From NCBI RefSeq assembly GCF_000196015.1, contig NC_007973.1:930001-994000 (forward strand): a stretch of DNA of 64,000 nucleotides. The letters are read 5' to 3'. Shown piece after piece: positions 24,807 through 35,701 of this stretch (the first letter of the stretch is position 1; each line of letters opens with the position of its first letter). This DNA is from Cupriavidus metallidurans CH34 (lineage in GTDB: Bacteria; Pseudomonadota; Gammaproteobacteria; Burkholderiales; Burkholderiaceae). The position numbers and the translations under genes are program-made. Under the pieces are notes generated by a model. That model saw only the letters and a program-made list of their open reading frames with translations. It was not told where the DNA came from and did not search any database.

Positions 24807-25220
24807 ATGGGCGCGATCGTGATTGAGAGCCATCCACTGACCAGGCTGGGTATGCAACGCCTGCTTGAACGTATGCCAGGCATCGGCCCGGTGGAGAGTA
24901 TTGATCCTGAGGGGATCCTGCTGTTCGCGCATAGTCTGGAAGACGTGCTGGTCATCTACGGCATGACAGTGGACGCCTTCGACAACTGGTATCTGCTGCG
25001 GCGCCTGCACCAGGCACTGCCTAATGCGCGCATCCTGCTGCTGTCGGACAACATATGGATGCATGTGCCGTCGTCGCTGCGCGCGTGTGGTGTGCAGGAG
25101 CATCTGCCGAAGTCGGCCTCGATCGAACGGATGGAAGCGGTGCTCATGCGTATGCTCGGAGACCCCGATGTCGCGGTCAATGCTCTGATGGATGACTCCA
25201 TGTTCGGATCGCATCGATAG
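24807..25220 (+). CDS. Degenerate receiver-domain protein (137 aa)
   Basis: The ATG at 24807 follows CAGGAG and gives a 137-residue protein; the longer frame back to 24627 has no such site. The fold reads as a response-regulator receiver of the NarL/LuxR type: IVIESHPLTRLGMQRLLE at the start, ILLLSDN near residue 73 and a C-terminal PKSASIERMEAVL like the conserved lysine strand. The strand that should end in the phosphorylated Asp reads VLVIYGMTV with no Asp. There is no DNA-binding domain. It is a stand-alone pseudo-receiver, 238 bases downstream of fapA. Confidence 0.65.
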   Translation: MGAIVIESHPLTRLGMQRLLERMPGIGPVESIDPEGILLFAHSLEDVLVIYGMTVDAFDNWYLLRRLHQALPNARILLLSDNIWMHVPSSLRACGVQEHLPKSASIERMEAVLMRMLGDPDVAVNALMDDSMFGSHR

Positions 25221-25645
25221 TCGGCAGGCTTGCGGACTGTCTTCGGGCAGCTAGTGCGCGGCCGTTGGGATGAGACGAATCGCATTCTGCAGGTCCCCCC
25301 GGCTTTTCACCGTTTCCCCCGCCTAGAATTTCCGTCATCCAATGTTGGATGGTCACTGGCAGGGAGGGAATGATGATGGAAATGGCTCTGGACGATCGGA
25401 CCACGCGATGCGAGGTGGAGCTTGGTCCGATGTTGGCAATGACGCCTGTCGTGTCGTTGAGCGGCGATGGGGGGGCGGCCTATCGCTCGTCGATCATCTG
25501 GGGGTGACGCGATTCCTGTTGCGCGCAGGTCGTTCCAGTCAGGCTGGGGAAGTTCAGAGCAGATCGAGGCGGGACAAGCGGGGGATGTGGCAGCTGCGGA
25601 TTATGTGGGCGTCGTCGTGCCCAAGTTATCTGTCGACTGCAAAGC
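25221..25645. other. Gap between the receiver gene and tRNA-Thr
   Basis: Apart from the small ORF at 25370-25507 I see no gene, repeat or RNA here. Confidence 0.5.
25370..25507 (+). CDS. Possible small ORF (45 aa)
   Basis: A tandem ATG start (25370, 25373, 25376) is preceded by AGGGAGGG. It encodes a 45-residue peptide with no known domain. It is the only plausible coding unit in 25221-25686 and is weakly supported. The longer frame across 25342-25701 runs into a tRNA and is a shadow. Confidence 0.25.
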   Translation: MMMEMALDDRTTRCEVELGPMLAMTPVVSLSGDGGAAYRSSIIWG

Positions 25646-25675
25646 AAAAAGGGCAACCCGTGAGGGTTGCCCTTT
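25646..25675 (-). terminator. Terminator of tRNA-Thr
   Basis: GGGCAACCC and GGGTTGCCC form a perfect 9-bp stem with a 4-base loop. Read on the minus strand, it is followed by CTTTTTGC and lies 12 bases past the tRNA 3' end. Confidence 0.85.
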
Positions 25676-25686
25676 CTACTTTCAAG

Positions 25687-25762
25687 TGGTGCCGGAGATA
25701 GGAGTCGAACCTACGACCTTCGCATTACGAATGCGCTGCTCTACCAACTGAGCTACACCGGC
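25687..25762 (-). tRNA. tRNA-Thr (anticodon CGT)
   Basis: Reverse-complement tRNA with encoded CCA and anticodon loop TTCGTAA, which gives CGT. The D-loop and T-loop (GGTTCGACTCC) are canonical. The acceptor stem, GCCGGTG with CTCCGGC, carries one U-U mismatch at the sixth pair. Confidence 0.95.
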
Positions 25763-26112
25763 GAAACCTTAAACTTGCGAAACCTGTTCTACCGCTTGGT
25801 CTCGATTTGCGCTGTTGCTTGCGAATCGATCGAATCGGATAGAGCCCGCAATAATATCAGCGACTTTTTATTTTGTGAAGCCCCCGGTGCGACTTTTTTC
25901 AACGTTCCGCCGTGGCAGTCCCTGTTCGGTGGGTGTTGCCAGCCGCGGCCGTGGGCGACCGATGGCAATCATCGCACGAGTGGCGCTCTCGTCGCGGGTG
26001 AAAAAACGGGCAAAGCCTGCCGCTTTTTTACGGATTGCCGTGCGGCTGTTGGCTTCAGCAAAGCAGACAGGGCGCCGAGGCGCCCTGTGCTTGTCGAAAC
26101 CGGATCTACCCG
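25763..26112. other. Gap between tRNA-Thr and fbp
   Basis: No gene is seen. A GC-rich palindrome ACAGGGCGCC/GGCGCCCTGT at 26067-26088 is in place to end the fbp transcript (minus strand) but has only a short T-run. A second T/A-flanked hairpin lies around 26004-26031. An AT-rich block with TATTAT-type elements near 25850 may hold a tRNA-Thr promoter. Confidence 0.5.
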
Positions 26113-27129
<1,017 letters not shown>

Positions 27130-27195
27130 GGTGGGGTTCTCCTTGGATGGCCGCAATTCTACATGTGTGCCGCTGCGGACATGCCACTTTCCGGG

Positions 27196-29889
27196 TCAGG
27201 CCGACAGGGCCTTGCTGACGATCTCGCGCACATCGCGCGACAGCGTCGACGAGGCGGCCACGCGTTCCAGCGCCGCGCGCATCCGTTCGCGCAGCGGCAT
27301 CTCGTACTTCTGCCAGCGGTCCATGACGCGTGCCAGGCGCGCGGCCACCTGCGGGTTGATCGCATCCAGCGCCAGTACCTGGTCGGCCCAGAATGCGTAG
27401 CCCGAGCCGTCCTCGGCGTGGAACTGCGCTGGGTTGCCCGAGCAGAAGCTGAAGATCAGCGAACGGGCGCGATTCGGGTTGCGCAGATTGAAGGCCGGAT
27501 GCTGCATCAGCGCGCGCACGGTATCAATGGTGCGCTTGCCCGCGTGCGGGCCAACTTCGCCGCGCTGCATTCCCTGCAGCGAGAACCACTTGTCGATGAC
27601 CAGCGCGTCGTCCTCGAAGCGCTCGTAGAAATCGGCCAGCGCGTGTTCGCGGCCCGGTGCGAAGCTGTTGACCAGCGCAGACAGCGCGGCGAAGCGGTCT
27701 GTCATGTTGTCGCTCTGCTGGTAGTGGCGGTCCGCAAGTGCCTGCATGTCGGCGTCTCCGCTGTCGGCCAGATAGCCGAGCGCGAGATTGCGCAGCGCGC
27801 GACGGGCCATCGAGTCGGCATCGGGGCTGTATTCGCCCGGTGTCGCGTTGGCCTCGTATGCGGCCAGCCATTCGGCCTTGAGCGTGCGCGCCAGGCCTTC
27901 GCGCAGGAACAGACGTGCGCGGTGAATCGCCGTCGGGTCGGCCACGCCCATGCGTTCGGCCAGATAGGCCTCCGCGGGGAGCATCAGTGCCTGTTCGCGG
28001 AAGGCGGGATTCAGCGCGCCATCGGTGAGCACGCTGCGGAACGCCGACACCAGCGCCGGGTCGAGCTTCAGTTCACGATTGGCCTGGACGTCGGCCACCA
28101 GATGCAGTAGCGCGCGCGTGGCCAGGCGTTGGCCGGCTTCCCAGCGGTTGAATGCGTCGGTGTCGTGCGAGAGAAGAAATGTCAGTTCCGCATCGCTGTA
28201 TTCGTAATCGACAACGACTGGTGCCGAGAAATTACGCAGCAGCGAGGGCAATGGCGCCTTGCCACCGCGAGGCAGGTTGATGAAGCGGAAGGTCTGCTCG
28301 GCCTGCGTGAAATCGAGCACGCGCGTGCTCGCGCCTGCCTTGGGTTCCCCTTCGCGTTGCAGCGGCAGGTCATTGCCTTCCGCGTCGATCAGGCCGAGCG
28401 CGAACGGGATGTGGAACGGTTGCTTGTCCGGCATGCCAGCGCGCGTTTCGATGCCGACCTTCGGGCAGCGCTGCGACAACGTCAGCGTCAGCGTGCCGGA
28501 GGCGCCGTCCCACGCGGTCTTGACCGTGACCACGGGCGTGCCAGCCTGGCTGTACCAGAGGCCGAACTGCTTCAGGTCGCGGCCGTTCGCGTCAGCCATC
28601 GCCGCGCGGAAGTCGTCGCATGTCACCGCCTGGCCGTCATGACGCTGGAAGTACAGGTCCATCCCCTTGCGGAAGCCGTCACGGCCAAGCAGAGTCTGGT
28701 ACATCCGCACGACTTCGGCGCCTTTCTCGTAGACCGTGACCGTGTAGAAGTTGTTGATTTCCTCGTAGCTGTCCGGGCGCACCGGGTGGGCCATCGGACC
28801 CGCATCCTCGGGGAACTGCACCTGGCGCAGCACGCGCACATCCTCGATGCGCTTGACCGCGCGGCCCGATTCCGAGCCCATCATGTCGGCCGAGAATTCC
28901 TGGTCGCGGAACACGGTCAGGCCTTCCTTGAGCGACAACTGGAACCAGTCGCGGCAGGTCACGCGGTTGCCGGTCCAGTTATGGAAGTACTCGTGGGCCA
29001 CCACCGATTCGATATTGGCGAAGTCGACATCCGTCGCGGTCTGGGCGTTGGCCAGCACATACTTGGTGTTGAAGATGTTCAGGCCCTTGTTTTCCATCGC
29101 CCCCATGTTGAAGTCGCCCACGGCGACGATCATGAAACGGTCGAGGTCAAGTTCCAGGCCGAAGCGCTGCTCGTCCCAGCGGATCGCGTGAACCAGCGAG
29201 TCCATCGCGTGACGCGTCTTGTCCAGGTCCTGCGGCTCGACCCAGACTTGCAGCAGCTTTTGCTTGCCCGATGCCGAAACGATGGTTTGCTCGATGCGCT
29301 CGAGCTTGCCGGCCACGAGCGCGAACAGGTATGACGGCTTGCGGAACGGGTCTTCCCAGACGGCTTCGTGTTTGCCATCCGGCAGATCGCGTTGCGAGAG
29401 CAGGTTGCCGTTCGAAAGCAGTACCGGGCTTGCGGCGCGATCGGCGCGCAGCGTAACGCGGTAGGTCGTCATCACATCCGGGCGATCCAGGAAATACGTG
29501 ATGCGGCGAAAGCCCTCGGCTTCGCACTGGGTGAAGAAGTTGCCGTTGGAGACGTACAGGCCGGACAGCGTGGTATTGGCGGCGGGATTGCAGGCCGTGG
29601 TGATTTCCAGCGTGCCAGTTCCCGGCAGGCCAGTCAGGGTCAGCGAGTCGCCGTCCTGCTTGACGCCGGAGAACGGCTGGCCATCGAGGCGCACGCCAAC
29701 CAGTTCCAGCTCCTCGCCGGCCAGAACCAGCGGCGCGTCGGCCGTGCCGGTGCGCTGGATCTTCAGCGTGCTGGTGACGACGGTACGCTGCGGATCGAGG
29801 TCGAGCACGAGATCCACGTGGTCGATGGCGAAAGCGGGCGGAGTATAGTCCTTGCGATAGACGGTGACGGGCGTATCGGTGCGCAGCAT
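27196..29889 (-). CDS. pepN: Aminopeptidase N (M1 family)
   Basis: An 897-residue zinc metallo-aminopeptidase. It has the zinc site HEYFH-18-E in the expected form (VVAHEYFHNWTGNRVTCRDW), the GAMENKG substrate-binding loop and normal family length (E. coli PepN is 870). It trims N-terminal residues from peptides in the cytoplasm. It stands upstream of fbp on the same strand; the divergent DUF4136 gene starts 188 bases away. Confidence 0.96.
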   Translation of the reverse strand: MLRTDTPVTVYRKDYTPPAFAIDHVDLVLDLDPQRTVVTSTLKIQRTGTADAPLVLAGEELELVGVRLDGQPFSGVKQDGDSLTLTGLPGTGTLEITTACNPAANTTLSGLYVSNGNFFTQCEAEGFRRITYFLDRPDVMTTYRVTLRADRAASPVLLSNGNLLSQRDLPDGKHEAVWEDPFRKPSYLFALVAGKLERIEQTIVSASGKQKLLQVWVEPQDLDKTRHAMDSLVHAIRWDEQRFGLELDLDRFMIVAVGDFNMGAMENKGLNIFNTKYVLANAQTATDVDFANIESVVAHEYFHNWTGNRVTCRDWFQLSLKEGLTVFRDQEFSADMMGSESGRAVKRIEDVRVLRQVQFPEDAGPMAHPVRPDSYEEINNFYTVTVYEKGAEVVRMYQTLLGRDGFRKGMDLYFQRHDGQAVTCDDFRAAMADANGRDLKQFGLWYSQAGTPVVTVKTAWDGASGTLTLTLSQRCPKVGIETRAGMPDKQPFHIPFALGLIDAEGNDLPLQREGEPKAGASTRVLDFTQAEQTFRFINLPRGGKAPLPSLLRNFSAPVVVDYEYSDAELTFLLSHDTDAFNRWEAGQRLATRALLHLVADVQANRELKLDPALVSAFRSVLTDGALNPAFREQALMLPAEAYLAERMGVADPTAIHRARLFLREGLARTLKAEWLAAYEANATPGEYSPDADSMARRALRNLALGYLADSGDADMQALADRHYQQSDNMTDRFAALSALVNSFAPGREHALADFYERFEDDALVIDKWFSLQGMQRGEVGPHAGKRTIDTVRALMQHPAFNLRNPNRARSLIFSFCSGNPAQFHAEDGSGYAFWADQVLALDAINPQVAARLARVMDRWQKYEMPLRERMRAALERVAASSTLSRDVREIVSKALSA

Positions 29890-30077
29890 GGGGAATCCTG
29901 TCTTCGGAGTGACCGGGGGGGGCGGGCGGCGTGCTGAAGATTGCGACGGCCCTCGAAGCCCTCATTGTAGCCAAGGGGTTCGGGCAATGCGGGATGCCAG
30001 ATGCGGCGTGGGAATTCAAAAGGGCTGTTCCTGTCTGAGGAAATGCAACCAAATCAGGAAGAACGAGGTATCAGGGA

Positions 30078-30749
30078 ATGCGTGCATCAGGGAAAGCAGT
30101 GACGAAGTGGGGAAGACGAGGCGCCTTTTGGGCGCTGATGGCGCTGGGCTCGCTCTGGCTGGCGGGATGCGCCACCACGGTGACCACCGAGGTCACCGCG
30201 TTCCGGCAGGCCGGATGGCAGAACGATGCGCCGCGTACCTACGCGTTCGAGCACACGTCGCAGCAGGAAGAGCAACTTGAGCGCCAGACCTTCGAGCAGT
30301 GGCTGGCAGACACCTTGTCCGGACTCGGCTTCGAGCAGCGCCCGGCGGGCCAGGCACGCTATCTGGTGACGATGGACTACGACGCCGCGCCCGGGATTGC
30401 CCAGGTGGCGGAGACCGTCTACCCCGACCCCTGGTACGGACCTTGGGGGCCGTACTGGGGCCCTTATGGCGGGTATCGACCCTATGGCCCCTGGGGATGG
30501 GGCCCCGGCTACTGGCCGCCCCAGACCGTGATACGCGACGTGCCCGTGACCTATTCGAACGTGCGCGTCTATTTCAAGGATGCAGCCAGCGGCAAGCGCG
30601 TCTACCAGGTCACTGCCACCAATACGACCGAGAGTGGTAATCCGGCGGCGGTGATGCCCTACATGATCCGCAGCGCGTTTGCGGACTTCCCGGCCGAGAG
30701 CGGGCGGCCGCGTCGCGTGACGCTGGAGGTCGACAAGGACAAGAAGTAG
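30078..30749 (+). CDS. DUF4136 lipoprotein
   Basis: A 223-residue predicted lipoprotein. The signal ends at WLAGC (cysteine at residue 31). The folded part is the DUF4136 alpha/beta domain (VTAFRQAGW and YAFEHTSQQEEQ). A Tyr/Trp/Gly/Pro-rich insert (about 115-152) replaces part of the domain, as in many Burkholderiales members. It is probably anchored in the outer membrane facing the periplasm; the function is unknown. Confidence 0.8.
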   Translation: MRASGKAVTKWGRRGAFWALMALGSLWLAGCATTVTTEVTAFRQAGWQNDAPRTYAFEHTSQQEEQLERQTFEQWLADTLSGLGFEQRPAGQARYLVTMDYDAAPGIAQVAETVYPDPWYGPWGPYWGPYGGYRPYGPWGWGPGYWPPQTVIRDVPVTYSNVRVYFKDAASGKRVYQVTATNTTESGNPAAVMPYMIRSAFADFPAESGRPRRVTLEVDKDKK

Positions 30750-30762
30750 CACGGCGCCGCGC

Positions 30763-30810
30763 AATATCCTTTCGCCGGCGGGGGCGAAAGGTATTGGCTA
30801 CCGTACGGTA
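30763..30810. promoter_or_regulatory. Hairpin and 12-bp palindrome before maeB
   Basis: CCTTTCGCC/GGCGAAAGG with flanking AATA/TATT forms a strong hairpin (30763-30795), probably the end of the DUF4136 transcript though without a T-run. Right behind it is a perfect palindrome TACCGTACGGTA (30799-30810), a possible operator 126 bases before maeB. A -10-like TAGAAT lies at 30889-30894. Confidence 0.45.
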
Positions 30811-30936
30811 AAAGGAGTTTTGCGTCCGGTGGCGGCAAAATCTTCCAATCGGGCGTGCCAAAGCCCTGCCGCCGCGTGGCGGCTGGGCTAGAATGGCTCC
30901 TCGATTTTTTCCCGCCTTTACCCGGACGAGCAGAGA

Positions 30937-33258
30937 ATGAGCAGCAAGACCACCGGTGATGCACCGCAACATGCCCCCAATAGTCCCGAAGCGCAACTGC
31001 GCCTGGCTGCGCTGGAATACCACCGCAGCCCGACCAAGGGCAAGATCCAGGTAACGGCCACCAAGGCCCTGTCCAATCAGCGTGACCTGTCGCTGGCCTA
31101 CTCCCCGGGCGTGGCCTACGCCTGCGAAGAAATCCACAAGGACCCCGCGATGGCCGCCGAGTACACCTCGCGCGCCAACCTCGTGGCCGTGGTGACCAAC
31201 GGTACCGCCGTGTTGGGCTTGGGCGACATCGGTCCGCTGGCCGGCAAGCCCGTGATGGAAGGCAAGGGCTGCCTGTTCAAGAAATTCGCCGGCATCGACG
31301 TGTTCGACATCGAACTCGATGCACGCGACCCGGACAAGATCGTCGAGATCGTAGCGGCGCTGGAGCCGACGCTTGGTGGCGTGAACCTCGAAGACATCAA
31401 GGCTCCCGAGTGCTTCTACATCGAGCAGAAGCTGCGCGAGCGCATGAACATCCCCGTCTTCCACGACGATCAGCACGGCACGGCGATCATCTCGACCGCG
31501 GCGCTGCTGAACGGCCTGAAGGTGGTAGGCAAGGACATCGCGAAGGTCAAGCTGGCCGTCTCGGGCGCGGGCGCCGCCGCAATCGCGTGCCTGGATACGA
31601 TGGTCAGCCTGGGCGTGAACCGCGAGAACATCTACGTGGTCGACTCGAAGGGCGTGATCTTCCAGGGCCGCGACGCGAACATGGAGGCCAACAAGGCTCG
31701 CTACGCGCAGGACACGTCGGCCCGCACGCTGGCCGACATCGTCAAGGATGCGGACGTGTTCCTGGGTTGCTCGACCGCGGGCGTGCTGACCGGTGACATG
31801 GTCAAGACCATGGCCGACCGTCCGATCATCCTGGCGCTGGCCAACCCGGAGCCGGAAATCCGCCCGGAAGTGGCCAAGGCCGCGCGTCCGGACTGCATCA
31901 TCGCCACGGGCCGTTCGGACTATCCGAACCAGGTCAACAACGTGCTCTGCTTCCCGTACATCTTCCGCGGCGCGCTCGATTGCGGCGCCACGAAGATCAC
32001 CGAAGCGATGAAGCTGGCCTGCGTGAAGGCGATCGCCGAGCTGGCCGAAGCCGAACTGAACGATGCCGTGGCCGCAGCCTACGGTGGTCGTGAACTGAAG
32101 TTCGGCCCGGACTACATCATCCCGACGCCGTTCGACCAGCGCCTGATCGAGAAGATTGCACCGGCCGTTGCCAAGGCCGCCGAGGAATCCGGCGTGGCCA
32201 CGCGCCCGATCAAGGACCTTGAAGCCTACCGCCAGCAACTGACCAGCTACGTGTACCACACCGGCATGATCATGAAGCCGGTGTTCACGGCCGCCAAGGC
32301 CGCGCCGAAACGCGTCGCCTACGCCGAAGGTGAAGAAGAGCGTGTGCTGCGTGCGGTGCAGGGCGTGGTGGACGAAGGTCTGGCCCGTCCGATCCTGATC
32401 GGTCGCCCGCACGTGATCCAGATGCGTATCGACAAGGCGGGCCTGCGTCTGCGCCCGGGCGTCGATTTCGAACTGATCAACCCCGAGGATGATCCGCGTT
32501 ATCGCGCCTATCACGAGGAGTACCACGCGCTGCGCGGTCGCGACGGCGTGACGCCGGACATGGCCAAGGTGGCGCTGCGTCGTTCGAATACGCTGATCGG
32601 CACGATGCTGATGCACATGGGTGATGCCGATGCACTGTTGTGCGGCACGGTGGGCCGGTTCGAGGCGCATCTGGAACACGTGCGCGACGTGATCGGCCTG
32701 GCGCCGGGCGCCAAGGTGTTCGCGGCCATGAACGCGCTGATGCTCGAAAAGTACACGCTGTTCATCACGGATACGTTCGTCAACGATGATCCGAGCGCCG
32801 AGGAACTGGCTGCCATCACGCAGCTTGCAGCCGAGGAAATCGCACGCTTCGGCCTGCACCCGAAGGTTGCGATGATGTCGCACTCGATGTTCGGTTCGTC
32901 GAACCGCCCGTCGGCGCGCAAGATGCGCGACGCGGCCGAGATCCTGGCCCGCGTGGCACCGCAGCTCGAAGTGGAAGGCGAGATGCAGGGCGATGCGGCA
33001 CTGGTCGAAGACGTGCGCCGTCATTTCCTGCCGGGCACCAAGCTGGCCGGCAGCGCCAATCTGCTGGTGATGCCGACGCTGGACGCCGCCAACATCGCGT
33101 TCAATCTGCTCAAGATCACGGGCGGCCAGGGCGTGACGGTGGGTCCGATCCTGCTGGGCGCAGCCAAGCCGGTGCACATCCTGAATCCGCAGGCGACCAC
33201 GCGCCGTATCGTCAACATGACGGCCGTGGCCGTGGCGGAGTGCAACGCCACCCGCTGA
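30937..33258 (+). CDS. maeB: NADP-dependent malic enzyme with C-terminal phosphotransacetylase-like domain
   Basis: This 773-residue hybrid enzyme converts malate to pyruvate with NADP. The malic domain (about 1-430) shows YSPGVAYAC, the NAD(P)-binding [10 protein letters not shown] and the FNDDxxGT-like HDDQHGTA region. The last 330 residues are the phosphotransacetylase-like domain typical of MaeB, which is regulatory (acetyl-CoA) and probably not catalytic. Full length. It ends at a strong terminator. Confidence 0.96.
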   Translation: MSSKTTGDAPQHAPNSPEAQLRLAALEYHRSPTKGKIQVTATKALSNQRDLSLAYSPGVAYACEEIHKDPAMAAEYTSRANLVAVVTNGTAVLGLGDIGPLAGKPVMEGKGCLFKKFAGIDVFDIELDARDPDKIVEIVAALEPTLGGVNLEDIKAPECFYIEQKLRERMNIPVFHDDQHGTAIISTAALLNGLKVVGKDIAKVKLAVSGAGAAAIACLDTMVSLGVNRENIYVVDSKGVIFQGRDANMEANKARYAQDTSARTLADIVKDADVFLGCSTAGVLTGDMVKTMADRPIILALANPEPEIRPEVAKAARPDCIIATGRSDYPNQVNNVLCFPYIFRGALDCGATKITEAMKLACVKAIAELAEAELNDAVAAAYGGRELKFGPDYIIPTPFDQRLIEKIAPAVAKAAEESGVATRPIKDLEAYRQQLTSYVYHTGMIMKPVFTAAKAAPKRVAYAEGEEERVLRAVQGVVDEGLARPILIGRPHVIQMRIDKAGLRLRPGVDFELINPEDDPRYRAYHEEYHALRGRDGVTPDMAKVALRRSNTLIGTMLMHMGDADALLCGTVGRFEAHLEHVRDVIGLAPGAKVFAAMNALMLEKYTLFITDTFVNDDPSAEELAAITQLAAEEIARFGLHPKVAMMSHSMFGSSNRPSARKMRDAAEILARVAPQLEVEGEMQGDAALVEDVRRHFLPGTKLAGSANLLVMPTLDAANIAFNLLKITGGQGVTVGPILLGAAKPVHILNPQATTRRIVNMTAVAVAECNATR

Positions 33259-33292
33259 TGTTCACGATCTGAATATCTGCCGGAAGCAAAAA

Positions 33293-33322
33293 GAAACAGG
33301 GCCGCGAAAGCGGCCCTGTTTC
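33293..33322 (+). terminator. Terminator of maeB
   Basis: A perfect 13-bp stem (GAAACAGGGCCGC with GCGGCCCTGTTTC) around a GAAA tetraloop, with Ts on the 3' side. Confidence 0.9.
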
Positions 33323-33410
33323 ATTGTCGGTGCGCTGGCACGTCTGCCGGAGTGTCAGCGCGTCGGCGGGTCAGTACGCACGGGTCGTGCCCTGTCTTGC
33401 CTACTACTCT

Positions 33411-33656
33411 CTACTGCAGCACGTTGTACTGCTCCCGCATCACCACGATGATCGAACGGGCCGCGGCCATCTGCTGTGCCAGATCGGTGAAGGTCTCCTG
33501 GCGAAAATCCACCTCGGCGCTCCAGTTGCAACCCGTATGGTCCGGCTGATGCACGCGCATTGCGTGCAACTCAACCTCGCCGCACTCCGGATTGTTGTCC
33601 AGGCACTGGCTCAGGATGGCCATCAGTTCCGACCGGGATTTCACATAGCGCCGCAT
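33411..33656 (-). CDS. Small uncharacterised protein (81 aa)
   Basis: An 81-residue soluble protein with GAGGTGA in front of its ATG. It starts with a basic helix (MRRYVKSRSELMAILSQ) and has two Cys residues (C18, C25) and a His-rich loop (HQPDHTGCNW), so a metal or redox role is possible but not shown. It is convergent with maeB. Confidence 0.6.
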   Translation of the reverse strand: MRRYVKSRSELMAILSQCLDNNPECGEVELHAMRVHQPDHTGCNWSAEVDFRQETFTDLAQQMAAARSIIVVMREQYNVLQ

Positions 33657-33838
33657 GCGTCACCTCATTCGTTCCTGTTTACGTGGCCCAGCACAGAGGC
33701 CGGGAAACTAATCTAGGCAGCGGACGAAGGGCTTGCCAATTGAATCCGCCTATGGAGCAGTGGCTTCCCATCCTGCTTTGATTGCGCCTTGTTGCAATGC
33801 GGCGCAGCATTGTGACGCCTGTGTCATGGGGGCACGCA

Positions 33839-33866
33839 ACAAAAAAGCCCGCCGGAGGCGGGCTTT
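33839..33866 (-). terminator. Terminator of the porin gene
   Basis: AAAGCCCGCC and GGCGGGCTTT form a perfect stem with a 3-base loop. On the minus strand it is followed by a T-run, 32 bases past the porin stop. Confidence 0.9.
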
Positions 33867-33897
33867 ACAACCAACGATCCGGCGGAATTTTCCGGGA

Positions 33898-34983
33898 TCA
33901 GAAGCGGTGGCGAACGCCGACGCCGAAGGTGTCGCCGTGCTCGACGCCCGACACCTTGTCGTAGTAGTAGGCACCGTAGACGTCGGTGCGCTTCGACAGG
34001 TTGTAGTCGTAGGCGACGGCGAACGTATTGCGCTTGATGCCAGCAACTTCGTTCAGCACGCGGCCGTAGGTGTACGACGCCAGGATATTGCCTGCGCCAA
34101 CCGGCACCGCGACGCCGGCCTGGCCGTCGATGTGCTTGATGTCGCCGCCATTGGTGCTCGTGTTGAAGTTGGTCTTGATGTACTGGCCTTGCAGGAAGGC
34201 CTTGACGATCTTGAAGTCGTACGTCACGCCAGCCTGGACGGCGGACTGCTTGTCGAGGCCCGCGAGATTGGCATTCTGCGGGTCAAACGGAGCAACGTCG
34301 AACTTGACCTGCTGGAATGCCAGCGTCGCCGCGAAGTTGCCGGAGAAGTAGGTCAGGTTGCCGCCCCACTTGTTCTTGCCGTTGTTACCGGGCGATTCGC
34401 CAAAGCCGTAGATGAAGTTCGCGGTCAGGCCACCGAAGTTCGGCGTCGAGTACAGCAGCGAGTTGTTCCAGCCCGAATCGCCCAGGATGCCCGGATCGGA
34501 CACGCCGCCAACGTTTTGAGGCGTCGGGAAGTACGTGTGGAAGATCATCGGGCTGAACGTGTACGAGTCGACCAGCGGGTTGAACAGGATCGTCGACACG
34601 AAGTACGGCGTCGTGTTGCGGCCGATCTTCAGCGTGCCGTAGGTTTCGTTCGTCAGGCCGACGAAGGCATTGCGGCTGAACATCGAGTCGCCGGTGAAGC
34701 GGCCCATGCTACCGGTGTCGGGGCGGAAGAAGCCGTTCAGGTCGAAGATGGCCTTCGTGCCCATGCCCAGGTCCTCGGTACCCTTGATGCCCCAGTACGA
34801 GGTTTGCATGCCACCCGAGTTGACTACGTAGGCGCGGTCGCCCGAGCCCGGATTCTTGACGCCTCCGATGAAAGCATCGGCCATGCCGTACAGCGTCACG
34901 CTGGACTGGGCCATGGCCGCGCCGGAGAAAAGGGTGGCTGCGATCGCCGCCAGCTTGAGAGCCGGCTTGTACTGCTTCTTCAT
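33898..34983 (-). CDS. Gram-negative general porin (OmpC/PhoE-like)
   Basis: This 361-residue trimeric-type porin starts at the ATG at 34983, preceded by GGAGG. A 25-residue signal peptide ends AMA, and the mature protein begins QSSVTLYGMADAFIGGV, a classic porin start. The C-terminus ends in Phe (RHRF) as needed for outer-membrane insertion. The family is Burkholderiales porin_4. It lies next to urate-degradation genes but has its own leader and terminator; a link to purine uptake is inference. Confidence 0.93.
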   Translation of the reverse strand: MKKQYKPALKLAAIAATLFSGAAMAQSSVTLYGMADAFIGGVKNPGSGDRAYVVNSGGMQTSYWGIKGTEDLGMGTKAIFDLNGFFRPDTGSMGRFTGDSMFSRNAFVGLTNETYGTLKIGRNTTPYFVSTILFNPLVDSYTFSPMIFHTYFPTPQNVGGVSDPGILGDSGWNNSLLYSTPNFGGLTANFIYGFGESPGNNGKNKWGGNLTYFSGNFAATLAFQQVKFDVAPFDPQNANLAGLDKQSAVQAGVTYDFKIVKAFLQGQYIKTNFNTSTNGGDIKHIDGQAGVAVPVGAGNILASYTYGRVLNEVAGIKRNTFAVAYDYNLSKRTDVYGAYYYDKVSGVEHGDTFGVGVRHRF

Positions 34984-35179
34984 GTTTAAGACCTCCGTGG
35001 TTGTAATGCTGCTCAGAACGCTTGCCTGTGTGCTGGAACCTGCTGGGTTCTCTCTAGTTCCGTGCCTGGGCGGCGCGCTGGAATCGGCGCCGCCTGGCAC
35101 GTTCTTGTCTCACAGTGATGCTCGATCTGCTGCTGAACGCTCCTGATTTCTCTCTCTTTTTTCGATGTGCTTTTTTTGG

Positions 35180-35701
35180 TCAGGCGGATACTAAGTCGTT
35201 CAGACGGAACTGCGCAATCCGATGAATCTGGTTGATGCAAGTTTGCAACTCGACCTCCGGGGCGTTTTCCAGGCGCCTTGCAAAAGCGTCGATGATGCCG
35301 TGCCGGTCATAGCCGCGGACCGCGAGGATGAACGGGAAGCCGAACTTCCGGTTGTAGGCTTCGTTCAGTCCCTGCAGGCGCTGGAATTCCTCGGGCGTGC
35401 ACTGATCGAGTCCGGCGCCAGCCTGCTCGCGCGTGGATTCCGCCGTCAGTTCGCCGCGCACCGCGGCCTTGCCCGCCAGTTCCGGGTGAGCGCGCACGAG
35501 CTTGAGTTGCGCTTCCTGGCCCGCGGCATCCACGGCGCCGCGCAGGGCCGACGCCAGTTCCGCCGTATTGGCGAAGGGGCGCTTGCGCGCCGCCGTTTCG
35601 GCGAACCAGGGGGAGTGTTCGTAGATGCCGCCGAGGACCGCGATGAATTCGGCCTCGGGCATCGTGTTGAGTTGGGCGATCGTGTAGGTGGTCTGGCTCA
35701 T
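35180..35701 (-). CDS. uraD: OHCU decarboxylase
   Basis: The 173-residue 2-oxo-4-hydroxy-4-carboxy-5-ureidoimidazoline decarboxylase makes S-allantoin. Family blocks present are the GGIYEHSPW segment with the catalytic His, HPELAGKAA and the FGFPFILAVRGYDRHGII block. It overlaps puuE by 4 bases (ATGA), so the two form an operon transcribed from about 36.8 kb. UraH and PuuD, the preceding enzymes, are encoded about 4 kb away. Confidence 0.95.
   Translation of the reverse strand: MSQTTYTIAQLNTMPEAEFIAVLGGIYEHSPWFAETAARKRPFANTAELASALRGAVDAAGQEAQLKLVRAHPELAGKAAVRGELTAESTREQAGAGLDQCTPEEFQRLQGLNEAYNRKFGFPFILAVRGYDRHGIIDAFARRLENAPEVELQTCINQIHRIAQFRLNDLVSA

Noticed and set aside
25342..25701. 119-residue frame ending at the tRNA-Thr gene
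   Set aside because: It crosses a terminator and the tRNA and has no start site; only the small ORF at 25370 has a ribosome site.
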